Of a stretch of DNA of 32,212 nucleotides, positions 14,794 through 22,709 are shown one piece after another (position 1 is the stretch's first letter; every line of letters starts with the position of its first letter). The stretch spans positions 1 through 32,212 of the forward strand of contig JBBINY010000033.1 of assembly GCA_037443645.1 (NCBI GenBank). The letters run 5' to 3'. A program made the translations under genes and the position numbers. The stretch is from UBA2336 sp037443645 (GTDB lineage Bacteria > Bacteroidota > Bacteroidia > Cytophagales > Cyclobacteriaceae). The notes beneath the pieces are model-generated. The model searched no databases. It was not told the DNA's origin and saw nothing but the letters and a program-made list of their open reading frames with translations.

Positions 14794-16784
14794 ACTCCGG
14801 TAAAAAATCAAAACCCAACCGGCTGATCAAGGCTACCAGTCCGTACCTGCTGCAGCATGCACACAACCCGGTTGACTGGCAGGAATGGGGCAGCGAAGCA
14901 CTTAACCGTGCCAAACAGGAAGACAAGCCAATTCTGGTGAGCATCGGTTATTCTTCCTGCCATTGGTGCCACGTCATGGAGCGTGAATGTTTTGAAGACA
15001 ACGATATTGCTGCGTTGATGAATGAATTCTTTATCTGCATAAAAGTTGACCGGGAAGAACGGCCAGACATCGACCAGGTGTACATGGAGGCTGTTCAGGC
15101 CATGGGCATCAGTGGCGGGTGGCCGCTTAATGTATTCCTTACACCTGACCAAAAACCTTTTTTTGGAGGCACCTACTTTCCACCACCCCAGTGGGCGCAG
15201 GCACTCAACGCAATACACAAAGCTTTCCAGTCACGCAGGCCCGACATTAACCAGTCGGCAGAGGAATTAACGCGGTTGCTTGCCTCATCCGGTACATCAA
15301 CATTCGAAAAGCAAAGCGACCACGTCTTCACAGAAAGCCTCCAACGGATTTTTCAAAACCTTGAAAAGAAATTTGACAGAACTCATGGTGGTCTGGAAAA
15401 GGCCCCGAAATTCATCATGCCATCCATCTGGTCATGGTTGTTACGCTACCACTACCATACCCGGAATACCGAAGCCCTCAATCATGTGCGGTTCACGTTG
15501 AAAAAAATTTTTTATGGAGGCATTTATGACCAGGTGGGTGGTGGGTTTGCGCGCTATTCGGTGGATGGTGAATGGTTTGTGCCCCATTTTGAAAAAATGC
15601 TCTACGACAATGCCCAGCTGATCAGTGTTTATTCAGAAGCCTACCAGGTTACGCGCGATGACGAATTCAGGCAGGCGGTCTATGAAACGTTCCGTTGGCT
15701 TCAGCGGGAAATGACCCATGAACAGGGTGGATTTTACTCAGCCCTGGATGCCGACAGCGAAGGCAAGGAAGGTAAATTTTACGTATGGACACATCAGGAG
15801 GTACTTGCTCTTTCCGGTGAGGCGGCAGAACAGTTTTGTGCATACTACAATGTCACTCCAGCAGGAAACTGGGAGCACGGAGTAAACATCCTGTTCCGAA
15901 AGGAAAACATACCCCCCCCACTACACCTGGATGAGTACAGGACAACTCTCCTCCATCACCGTAACAAACGAATACAACCTGGGCTTGACCGGAAAATTGT
16001 AAGCGGATGGAACACGATGACCATTGGCGCGCTGGTGGATGCTTACCATGCCTTCAGCGATCTCCATTTTCTGAAGACGGCCTTAAAAGCCATGAATTTT
16101 TTAGAAACTTACCTCATCACCAACTCTACCGTGTACCGAACATGGAATGAAGTCCGTTCACCGGTCGAGGGATTTCTGGAAGATTACGCGTACCTGATCC
16201 AGGCTTGCCTTAAACTGTATGAGGCAACCCTGGATGAACACTGGCTCGAGAAAGCCGGCCGGTACACAGAAAAAGTATTTGCTGATTTCTATGATCCGGC
16301 TGACGGCTACTTTTTTTACTCCGGCAGGGAAGCCGAACAACTTATTGCACGCAAAAAAGAAATGTTCGACAATGTTATTCCGGCATCCAACAGTGTGATG
16401 GCCCAAAATCTGTTATGGCTTGGAGAATTGTTCGACAAAGAAGAGTGGCGGATAACCGGCCGGAAGATGATTGATGGACTGGCGGAGCTGATTATTAGCG
16501 AGCCCAACTACATGTCGAACTGGGCCATAGGGTGGCTGGCAGCCCATACCGAGGTGGCCGAAGTTGCCATTGTCGGCCCTGAATATGTCCAGTTCAAAAA
16601 CGAGCTTAAAAACCAATTTCATCCTACAGCCGTAATTCTGGGCACTGCCGGAGAAAGCAAATTACCCCTGTTGCAGGACAAAGATGCAGGCGCTCAAACT
16701 ACCCTTTACGTGTGCTATAATAAAACGTGCAGGCAGCCGGTATACTCAGTTGAAGAGGCTGTTTCTCAATTCCCCGTTCGCTGA
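14790..16784 (+). CDS. Thioredoxin domain-containing protein (DUF255, YyaL/SPATA20 family)
   Basis: The product is 664 aa from a GTG at 14790 that overlaps the GSCFA stop. The N-terminal DUF255 thioredoxin-like domain (about 10-170) contains NPVDWQEWGSEAL, then SSCHWCHVMERE with the redox-type pair Cys57 and Cys60, and GGWPLNVFLTPDQKPFFGGTYFPP. The rest forms an (alpha/alpha)6-barrel-like region as in N-acylglucosamine 2-epimerases and glycoside hydrolases (GGIYDQVGGGFARYSVDGEWFVPHFEKMLYDNAQL; SALDADSEGKEGKFYVW). The family is found from bacteria to humans (SPATA20), with no agreed activity. There is no signal peptide, so it is presumably cytosolic. Length and motifs are complete. Confidence 0.93.
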   Translation: MNSGKKSKPNRLIKATSPYLLQHAHNPVDWQEWGSEALNRAKQEDKPILVSIGYSSCHWCHVMERECFEDNDIAALMNEFFICIKVDREERPDIDQVYMEAVQAMGISGGWPLNVFLTPDQKPFFGGTYFPPPQWAQALNAIHKAFQSRRPDINQSAEELTRLLASSGTSTFEKQSDHVFTESLQRIFQNLEKKFDRTHGGLEKAPKFIMPSIWSWLLRYHYHTRNTEALNHVRFTLKKIFYGGIYDQVGGGFARYSVDGEWFVPHFEKMLYDNAQLISVYSEAYQVTRDDEFRQAVYETFRWLQREMTHEQGGFYSALDADSEGKEGKFYVWTHQEVLALSGEAAEQFCAYYNVTPAGNWEHGVNILFRKENIPPPLHLDEYRTTLLHHRNKRIQPGLDRKIVSGWNTMTIGALVDAYHAFSDLHFLKTALKAMNFLETYLITNSTVYRTWNEVRSPVEGFLEDYAYLIQACLKLYEATLDEHWLEKAGRYTEKVFADFYDPADGYFFYSGREAEQLIARKKEMFDNVIPASNSVMAQNLLWLGELFDKEEWRITGRKMIDGLAELIISEPNYMSNWAIGWLAAHTEVAEVAIVGPEYVQFKNELKNQFHPTAVILGTAGESKLPLLQDKDAGAQTTLYVCYNKTCRQPVYSVEEAVSQFPVR

Positions 16785-16794
16785 GCACGTCCAC

Positions 16795-16824
16795 TTAATT
16801 TGAATCTGATTTCCGTTAGATTTG
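16795..16824 (+). promoter_or_regulatory. Promoter of priA
   Basis: TAGATTTG (16817-16824) is an exact -7 box, with TTA (16795-16797) at 19 nt spacing. It lies 13 nt before the priA ATG at 16838, giving a leader of only a few nucleotides. Confidence 0.55.
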
Positions 16825-16837
16825 CCGGGAGCCTTGC

Positions 16838-19345
16838 ATGACCGATCAACTCTTTTCTGCAACCACTGAACGGACAACCCTGTTTGCCGACCTGATCCTG
16901 CCCGTACCGATTCCTAAGTTATTCACATACCGCGTACCGGAAACATTCAACAACCTCATCGCACCCGGCCAACGTGCCATTGTGCCCTTTGGCGACCGGA
17001 AAATCCTTACCGGAATTATACGCTGCGTTCACCAGAACCCGCCCACGGAGTATGAGGCAAAGTACCTGCTGGAATTGCTCGATGAGCAGCCCACCGTGAA
17101 TTCAAAACAGCTCGAGCTGTTCGATTGGATGGCCTCCTATTATTTGTGCACACCCGGTGAAATCATTAATGCCGCCCTGCCCTCGGGGTTAAAACTTTCC
17201 AGCGAATCAAAGGTACAGCTCCACCCTGCATTTGATTGGAATGAAACACTGTTTGAGTTTGCTCCGAGAGAGGAGTTAGTATTAAGAAATCTGCAAAATG
17301 GGCCCCTTACTTATTCTGAGGTATCCAAATTGCTTGGAGTAAAGACCATTTATTCTATTTTAAAATCGCTTGTCAGGAAAGAGGCCATCCTGCTGTTTGA
17401 AGAGGTGAGCGAAAAATTCAAACCCAAAACCGAACGAAGAATCCGCTTGACAAAGCAATACCTCACCAACAAGTCGCTACACAGCCTATTTGATACCCTG
17501 ACCAACAAGCCGAAGCAAGAGGCGCTGGTGTTAAAGTACCTGCAGGAAGCGCCCGTGATGCACGATGCATCCATAAACAAAGCGGGCCTGTCCCGCAAGA
17601 AATTACTGGAGGGCGATCTGTCCGAATCCTCACTTACTACACTCATCAAACATGGTGTGTTCGAAGAATTTGAAATTATTGTTTCACGCTTTGATGCGGG
17701 TAACACCAAAGATCCTGCTGAGATTATCTTGAGCGAAGATCAGGTACGCGCACAGGAAGCAATCATGTGGTCGTTCGATAAAACCAACACCACGCTTTTT
17801 CACGGAATTACCGGCAGTGGCAAAACCGAGATCTATATCAGCCTAATCAAAAAGGCACTCGAAAGCGGCTCGCAGGTTCTATACCTGCTCCCGGAGATCG
17901 CCCTCACCACACAAATCGTTCAGCGGTTAAGGAAAGTATTTGGAAATGCCATGGGCGTTTATCACTCCCGCTTTTCCGACAATGAACGGGTTGAGGTATG
18001 GCAAGGCATCCTTACCGGAAGGTTTCAGTTTGTGGTGGGGGTTCGATCAGCAGTTTTTCTCCCCTTCGATCACCTCGGTTTGATTATTGTTGACGAAGAG
18101 CATGACACCTCCTACAAACAACAGGAGCCAGCTCCACGCTACCATGCCCGTGATGTAGCCCTCCTGATCGGCCAGATGCACAAGGCTAAAGTGTTATTGG
18201 GTTCGGCCACCCCTTCCCTGGAATCGTATTGGCTCGCAAGTACGCAGAGGTATGGCCTGGTAAAACTGCAAAGCCGCTTTGGCGAAGCTCAACTGCCGGA
18301 GATTATCCTGGCCGACCTGAGTCGCGACCGGAAAGAAAAAAAGAACAAAGGACAGTTTACTTCACAGCTATTAAAGACCATTGAAGAAACCCTTGCCCGA
18401 AAGGAGCAAGCCATTATCTTCCAAAACCGAAGAGGGTATTCACCCATACTTAACTGCGAAGACTGCGGTTGGGTACCCCGATGCATCAATTGCTCCGTAA
18501 GCCTCACCTATCATCAATACAAGCACGCCCTGGTTTGCCATTATTGCGGCTATAAGGACGAGATGCCCGGTATATGTCCTTCGTGTTCCTCCAAACGGAT
18601 TCTCACTGTTGGGTATGGTACCGAAAAACTGGAAGAAGAACTTCATCTTCATTTTCCTGATGCAACTATCCAACGTATGGATTTGGATACTACACGGTCA
18701 AAATCAGGCTATGAGCACATCATCACCGACTTTGAATCGGGCTTGACGGATATCCTGGTTGGCACCCAGATGGTTACCAAAGGGCTGGATTTCGGCAAGG
18801 TTAGCCTGGTGGGGGTATTCCAGGCCGACCGCATGTTTCATTTCCCGGACTTTCGAGCGCATGAACGTGCCTATCAATTACTAACCCAGGTAAGCGGCCG
18901 TGCGGGGCGCAAAGACAAAGCCGGGAAGGTAATCATTCAAACCTCACAACCCGATCATAGTTTACTGAATGATGTACTGAATCACCGAACCGAAGAATTT
19001 TATGAACAGGAACTGGCCGATCGGCAACAGCACCTATACCCCCCGTTTTCGAGGTTGATTGAGTTAACATTGAAGCATACCGATAAAAAATTTGTGCGTG
19101 AAGCAGCCGGCAGGTTGGCGGACGAATTACGGGCAAAGCTTTCCGGGATTAAAATACTTGGTCCGGGCGAACCGATGGTGTCAAAAATCAGAAACCAGTT
19201 TTTAATGACTATCCTGGTCAAAATTCCCCGCAACTCAGGGCACCTGGCAGAGATCAAGCATAAAATTGTGCAACAAATTAATTCCCTTGTAAACGAGAAA
19301 GCTTACCGCAATGTGCGAATTGTGATTGACGTTGATCCGAATTAA
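16838..19345 (+). CDS. priA: Primosomal protein N' (replication restart helicase PriA)
   Basis: A 3'-to-5' superfamily 2 DNA helicase that recognises stalled forks and reloads the replisome. It is 835 aa, somewhat longer than E. coli PriA (about 730). The N-terminal 3'-DNA-binding domain (LFADLILPVPIPKLFTYRVP) is followed by a winged-helix region. Walker A is GITGSGKTE (323-331) and the DEAH-type box is DEEH (419-422). The primosome zinc-binding insert has eight cysteines (540, 543, 549, 552, 567, 570, 580, 583), all present. Helicase motifs V/VI appear as GTQMVTKGLDFGKV and QVSGRAGRKDKAG. The ATG at 16838 is the first good start. It converges on the START-domain gene with 20 bp between stops. 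Confidence 0.97.
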   Translation: MTDQLFSATTERTTLFADLILPVPIPKLFTYRVPETFNNLIAPGQRAIVPFGDRKILTGIIRCVHQNPPTEYEAKYLLELLDEQPTVNSKQLELFDWMASYYLCTPGEIINAALPSGLKLSSESKVQLHPAFDWNETLFEFAPREELVLRNLQNGPLTYSEVSKLLGVKTIYSILKSLVRKEAILLFEEVSEKFKPKTERRIRLTKQYLTNKSLHSLFDTLTNKPKQEALVLKYLQEAPVMHDASINKAGLSRKKLLEGDLSESSLTTLIKHGVFEEFEIIVSRFDAGNTKDPAEIILSEDQVRAQEAIMWSFDKTNTTLFHGITGSGKTEIYISLIKKALESGSQVLYLLPEIALTTQIVQRLRKVFGNAMGVYHSRFSDNERVEVWQGILTGRFQFVVGVRSAVFLPFDHLGLIIVDEEHDTSYKQQEPAPRYHARDVALLIGQMHKAKVLLGSATPSLESYWLASTQRYGLVKLQSRFGEAQLPEIILADLSRDRKEKKNKGQFTSQLLKTIEETLARKEQAIIFQNRRGYSPILNCEDCGWVPRCINCSVSLTYHQYKHALVCHYCGYKDEMPGICPSCSSKRILTVGYGTEKLEEELHLHFPDATIQRMDLDTTRSKSGYEHIITDFESGLTDILVGTQMVTKGLDFGKVSLVGVFQADRMFHFPDFRAHERAYQLLTQVSGRAGRKDKAGKVIIQTSQPDHSLLNDVLNHRTEEFYEQELADRQQHLYPPFSRLIELTLKHTDKKFVREAAGRLADELRAKLSGIKILGPGEPMVSKIRNQFLMTILVKIPRNSGHLAEIKHKIVQQINSLVNEKAYRNVRIVIDVDPN

Positions 19346-19365
19346 TTACAAACGCAACGTTGGAT

Positions 19366-20013
19366 TCAATCTTTTATAAATGCTGCCGACAATACCTCAG
19401 TGTTTGATTTAATGCGATGAGTAAGGTTAAAAAAAGTTCTGTGAGGACCTTCGGCAATAGATAGGTTCAAAAGCCAGGCTGGTATTGAGCCGCCCGGATC
19501 GACAATAAACTGGTAATCAATTTTCAATTTGTTTTTTGCAACCGGGGTAATCGTCCAGTGTCCTTCTGAGCGGGGTACACGTACAATACCTTCGTATGGC
19601 GGAATATAATCGGGCAGGCTGATGATGGAGAACCGCATGATTTTAGTTTCTGTTTCCTGGGTGATTTTAAGGTGTACCACCAGGTCGCGGTTGGAAACGG
19701 GCCAGGGGGCTTTTACCTCAGCCCGGTAAATAACTTCGTTGTCGCCTATCCTTTTCAATACTTTTGTTTTGATGATGCTGTATTGCCATTGCGTATACGC
19801 ATCAACATCCAATAAGTGACCCGCTAATACAGAAAGCGATGTGGGTAAGGTGAAATGGGCTTTGACGGCTTTTATCCGGGAATCAGTCACCTTGCAGGCA
19901 TATACAAAGATGCTGTCCTGCGATCTTCTGAGTTCACAGTCGGTTTGAGCCATGGAACCAGCTCCTGCTATCCAAAGCAGCAGCAGGCTAACGCAAAATG
20001 TCCCACTCTTCAT
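19366..20013 (-). CDS. Exported START-domain lipid-binding-like protein
   Basis: The product is 215 aa. The N-terminus is a signal peptide (KSGTFCVSLLLLWIAGAGSMAQ, cut probably after residue 22), so the protein is exported, and no lipobox Cys is evident. The mature part matches START/SRPBCC folds: VDAYTQWQYSIIKTKVLKRIGDNEVIYRAEVKAPWPVSNRDLVVHL (about 71-116) is the most typical stretch, followed by GHWTITPV and a long C-terminal helix (GPHRTFFNLTHRIKSN). Such domains bind lipids or other hydrophobic ligands; the ligand here is unknown. Its start lies 26 bp inside the surE 3' end, so it is cotranscribed with surE. Confidence 0.85.
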   Translation of the reverse strand: MKSGTFCVSLLLLWIAGAGSMAQTDCELRRSQDSIFVYACKVTDSRIKAVKAHFTLPTSLSVLAGHLLDVDAYTQWQYSIIKTKVLKRIGDNEVIYRAEVKAPWPVSNRDLVVHLKITQETETKIMRFSIISLPDYIPPYEGIVRVPRSEGHWTITPVAKNKLKIDYQFIVDPGGSIPAWLLNLSIAEGPHRTFFNLTHRIKSNTEVLSAAFIKD

Positions 20014-20767
20014 TGAGTACCGGTATGGCAGAATGGGCAGTTAAATCAAACTGACAGGGCACCACCGAAACATAGTTATTGGCAATGGCCCATTCGTCAT
20101 TGTCCTCCCCCTTATCAAAATTCACAAAATTACCTGCCATCCAGAAGTACCTTCTTCCGTTCGGGTCAAATCGTTCATCAAATTCCTCCACCCACTTTGC
20201 ATTAGCCTGCCGGCAGATGCGAATACCTTTTAGATTTTCGTGGCGTTTGGGAGGGAAATTAACATTCAGCGCAACTCCTTTAGGGAGCCCTTTCTTTAAA
20301 ACCTGGTCAGTTATTTTCAAAATAGGTTCATCGAGGTGCGAAAAGTCGGCATCGTGGGCATAGTCGCACAATGAAAAACCGATTGCAGGAGTACCTTCAA
20401 TAGCGCCTTCAATGGCTGCCGACATGGTGCCGGAATACAATACGCTGATGGATGTATTGCTTCCGTGGTTAACACCGCTAACGACAACGTCCGGCTGCAA
20501 CTTATCCTTAAGCACAAAATGCCGTGCCATCTTCACACAATCAGCCGGAGTGCCTGAACACTCGTAGGCTTTTACCCCGTCAAAAATATAGTTCTCTTCG
20601 AGGCGCAGCGTTTCGCCCACGGTAATGGCGTGCCCCATGCCCGACTGCGGGCTATCGGGGGCTACAACCAGCACATCGCCCAGTTTTTTCATCAGGTGCA
20701 CCAGTGTGCGAATTCCTTTGGACGTTATGCCGTCATCGTTCGACACAAGGATCAGGGGTTTTTTCAT
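19988..20767 (-). CDS. surE: 5'/3'-nucleotidase SurE
   Basis: Metal-dependent phosphatase acting on nucleoside 5'- and 3'-monophosphates. It is 259 aa from the ATG at 20767; the frame continues 30 nt upstream, but MKKPLILVSNDDG is the family start. Metal ligands: Asp11 and Asp12 (SNDDG), Ser42 (DSPQSGMGHAIT) and Asn100 (VVSGVNHGSN). All are present, so it should be active. In many bacteria surE neighbours pcm, but not here; it sits in a minus-strand run after dnaG, ribBA and an exported protein. The last 26 bp overlap the START-domain gene. Confidence 0.97.
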   Translation of the reverse strand: MKKPLILVSNDDGITSKGIRTLVHLMKKLGDVLVVAPDSPQSGMGHAITVGETLRLEENYIFDGVKAYECSGTPADCVKMARHFVLKDKLQPDVVVSGVNHGSNTSISVLYSGTMSAAIEGAIEGTPAIGFSLCDYAHDADFSHLDEPILKITDQVLKKGLPKGVALNVNFPPKRHENLKGIRICRQANAKWVEEFDERFDPNGRRYFWMAGNFVNFDKGEDNDEWAIANNYVSVVPCQFDLTAHSAIPVLNEEWDILR

Positions 20768-20799
20768 GGTTACTAAAAAGAAAGCTGTATGCTGCAAGC

Positions 20800-20848
20800 T
20801 AATCCTAAAACAACAAATCCAAAAACACCCAATTAATCCTGAAACAAC
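20800..20848. repeat. Short imperfect direct repeats between surE and the upstream gene
   Basis: TAATCCTAAAACAAC (20800-20814) and TAATCCTGAAACAAC (20834-20848) are 15-nt copies differing at one base, 34 nt apart. A degenerate copy (AAATCCAAAAACACC) lies between them. The right copy includes the stop codon and last codons of the exported protein gene at 20833-21447, so the gap may have grown by small tandem duplication of the gene end. Confidence 0.45.
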
Positions 20849-21447
20849 GAGTTATAATAAGCGATGATTTTCACAAGATGCTCTTTGTTTTCAATGCGCA
20901 GGCGATTTGCCTTTGCATACTTGTCAACATTCTCTGCCTGGCGGCCCATCAAATTCATCAGATCAGGACGTTTGCCGGAAAATTCTGTGATCTTACCCTG
21001 TTGATCCATAAAAAAATACCTATACACCAGTTCAAGCCGTGAGTAGGTGCCGAAGTAATAATAAGGAGAATTGATTGTTCGGTACTCCAGCGACTCCCTG
21101 CATAATAAAGTAAGCTTGCCCTCTGTAAGTAATTCAAAAAACGAGAGCACCCCATACGATGAGGAGGCTGAATAAGGAAGAGAAAAAAAAGTCCTGTAAT
21201 TTTTTATAGTCGCATCAAAAAACTCAACCATCAATACTTTCCGTGGGGTAAATGCTTCAATGAGCTTATCATCCTTATGCCTGAACTGGACCAGATCCTG
21301 TTGCAAATCGTACTTTATAATGCCCCGGAGTGTATCCCCGCTGGTAAGTATGACTTTACCCTCATGCCACAACTCAAATGACCATTGCTGGGCCATCGCA
21401 TAGCCAGAAAGCAACACCAGCCATAAAATCCATGCTGTTCTGCTCAT
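20833..21447 (-). CDS. Exported protein of unknown function
   Basis: The product is 204 aa from the ATG at 21447, whose A is the last base of the ribBA TGA stop; a GTG one codon upstream (21450) is also possible. A clear signal peptide (SRTAWILWLVLLSGYAMAQ) predicts export. The mature part begins FELWHEGKVILTSGDTLRGIIKYDLQQDLVQF, a beta-rich pattern (short GKV/GDT strands) seen in many Bacteroidota periplasmic proteins. FTPRKVLMVEFFD, YRTFFSLPY and a tyrosine-rich patch (INSPYYYFGTYSRLELVYRYFF) follow. I do not recognise a family. The stop-start overlap shows it is translationally coupled to ribBA. Confidence 0.8.
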   Translation of the reverse strand: MSRTAWILWLVLLSGYAMAQQWSFELWHEGKVILTSGDTLRGIIKYDLQQDLVQFRHKDDKLIEAFTPRKVLMVEFFDATIKNYRTFFSLPYSASSSYGVLSFFELLTEGKLTLLCRESLEYRTINSPYYYFGTYSRLELVYRYFFMDQQGKITEFSGKRPDLMNLMGRQAENVDKYAKANRLRIENKEHLVKIIAYYNSLFQD

Positions 21448-22664
21448 CACTCTTTCAAAATGGTATGGCCCAGGCGATCGCGTTTCGTTTTAAGGTACTT
21501 TTCATTATGCGGATTAGGGGCAATCTCTATCGGGATATTTTCTACAATTTCCAGGCCATAGCCCATAAGGCCCACACGCTTTTTCGGGTTATTGGTTAGC
21601 AACCTGATTTTCGTTACACCCAGGTCACGCAGAATTTGTGCACCTACTCCGTAATCCCGTTCATCCATATCAAAGCCAAGTTGCAGGTTGGCTTCCACGG
21701 TATCCATTCCGTTTTCCTGAAGTTTATAGGCTTTCAGTTTGTTTAACAAACCAATACCACGGCCTTCCTGTTTCATGTATAAAACAACACCTTTACCTTC
21801 TTGTTCTACCCGCTGCATGGCCGCATGCAGTTGCGAACCACAATCACACCGGCACGAGCCAAAAATATCTCCCGTCAGGCAGGATGAGTGTACCCGAACC
21901 AGCACCGGCTCATCGTTCTGCCAGTTTCCTTTTACCAGGGCCAGGTGTGTTTCCTGCGTACTGGTTTGCTTATAGGCCACCAACTTAAAGTGCCCATACT
22001 CCGTAGGCATATCCACCTCCACTTCGCGCTCGATCAGCGACTCGGCTTTAATGCGATACTCGATTAGGTCTTTTATTGAAACAAGCTTCAGGTTAAACCG
22101 ATCCGCCACTTTTTTCAGGTCGGGAAGTCGTGCCATGGTACCGTCTTCCTTCAGAATTTCAACCAGCACTCCGGCAGGCTTAAAGCCAGCCAGCCGGGCA
22201 AAGTCAATGGCGGCTTCGGTATGCCCTGCTCTGCGCAGCACCCCACCGCGCTTTGCACGGAGGGGAAAAATATGGCCCGGGCGGCCCAGGTCCTCCGGTT
22301 TTGTTTCCGGGTCGACCAACGCCCTGATGGTTTTAAACCGGTCGTGTGCCGAGATGCCGGTGGTACAGCCATGCCCGATGAGATCAACCGAAACCGTAAA
22401 GGGAGTTTCAAAGGCTGCCGTATTCTGACCCACCATCAGGTCGAGTTTTAATTCATCGCACCGGTCTTCAATCAGCGAAGCGCAGATAAGCCCCCGCCCG
22501 TGGGTAGCCATGAAGTTCACAATTTCGGGCGTGATGCACTCAGCAGCACAAATGAAGTCCCCTTCATTTTCACGGTCTTCATCATCCACCACAATAATTA
22601 CCTTGCCGTTCTTGATTTCGTCAAGCGCTTCCTCTATCGTATTCAATTTAAATGTTGCCTGCAT
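21447..22664 (-). CDS. ribBA: Bifunctional 3,4-dihydroxy-2-butanone 4-phosphate synthase / GTP cyclohydrolase II
   Basis: Supplies both precursors of riboflavin: DHBP from ribulose 5-phosphate and the pyrimidine from GTP. It is 405 aa, the usual fused length. The RibB half (1-205) has DDEDRENEGD (27-36) and RRAGHTEAAIDFARLAG (144-160). The RibA half (206-405) has HSSCLTGDIFGSCRCDCGSQL with the zinc ligands Cys262, Cys273 and Cys275, then MKQEGRGIGLLNKLKAY (297-313) and the Asp/Arg region DERDYGVGAQIL. Both halves look intact. No FMN riboswitch fits in the 45-bp gap after dnaG, so expression is probably from the dnaG promoter. Confidence 0.97.
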   Translation of the reverse strand: MQATFKLNTIEEALDEIKNGKVIIVVDDEDRENEGDFICAAECITPEIVNFMATHGRGLICASLIEDRCDELKLDLMVGQNTAAFETPFTVSVDLIGHGCTTGISAHDRFKTIRALVDPETKPEDLGRPGHIFPLRAKRGGVLRRAGHTEAAIDFARLAGFKPAGVLVEILKEDGTMARLPDLKKVADRFNLKLVSIKDLIEYRIKAESLIEREVEVDMPTEYGHFKLVAYKQTSTQETHLALVKGNWQNDEPVLVRVHSSCLTGDIFGSCRCDCGSQLHAAMQRVEQEGKGVVLYMKQEGRGIGLLNKLKAYKLQENGMDTVEANLQLGFDMDERDYGVGAQILRDLGVTKIRLLTNNPKKRVGLMGYGLEIVENIPIEIAPNPHNEKYLKTKRDRLGHTILKE

Positions 22665-22709
22665 ATTTTATGAACTTAATCCGTACAACAAAATTCGGGT
22701 GTATTCCGT

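Noticed and set aside
17680..17698. TGTTTCACG in priA as a parS site
   Set aside because: Only the left half matches parS; the right half does not form the palindrome. A similar half-site at 30621-30628 was rejected for the same reason.
22665..22709. FMN riboswitch upstream of ribBA
   Set aside because: The gap to dnaG is 45 bp, too short for the aptamer, and no conserved elements are visible.
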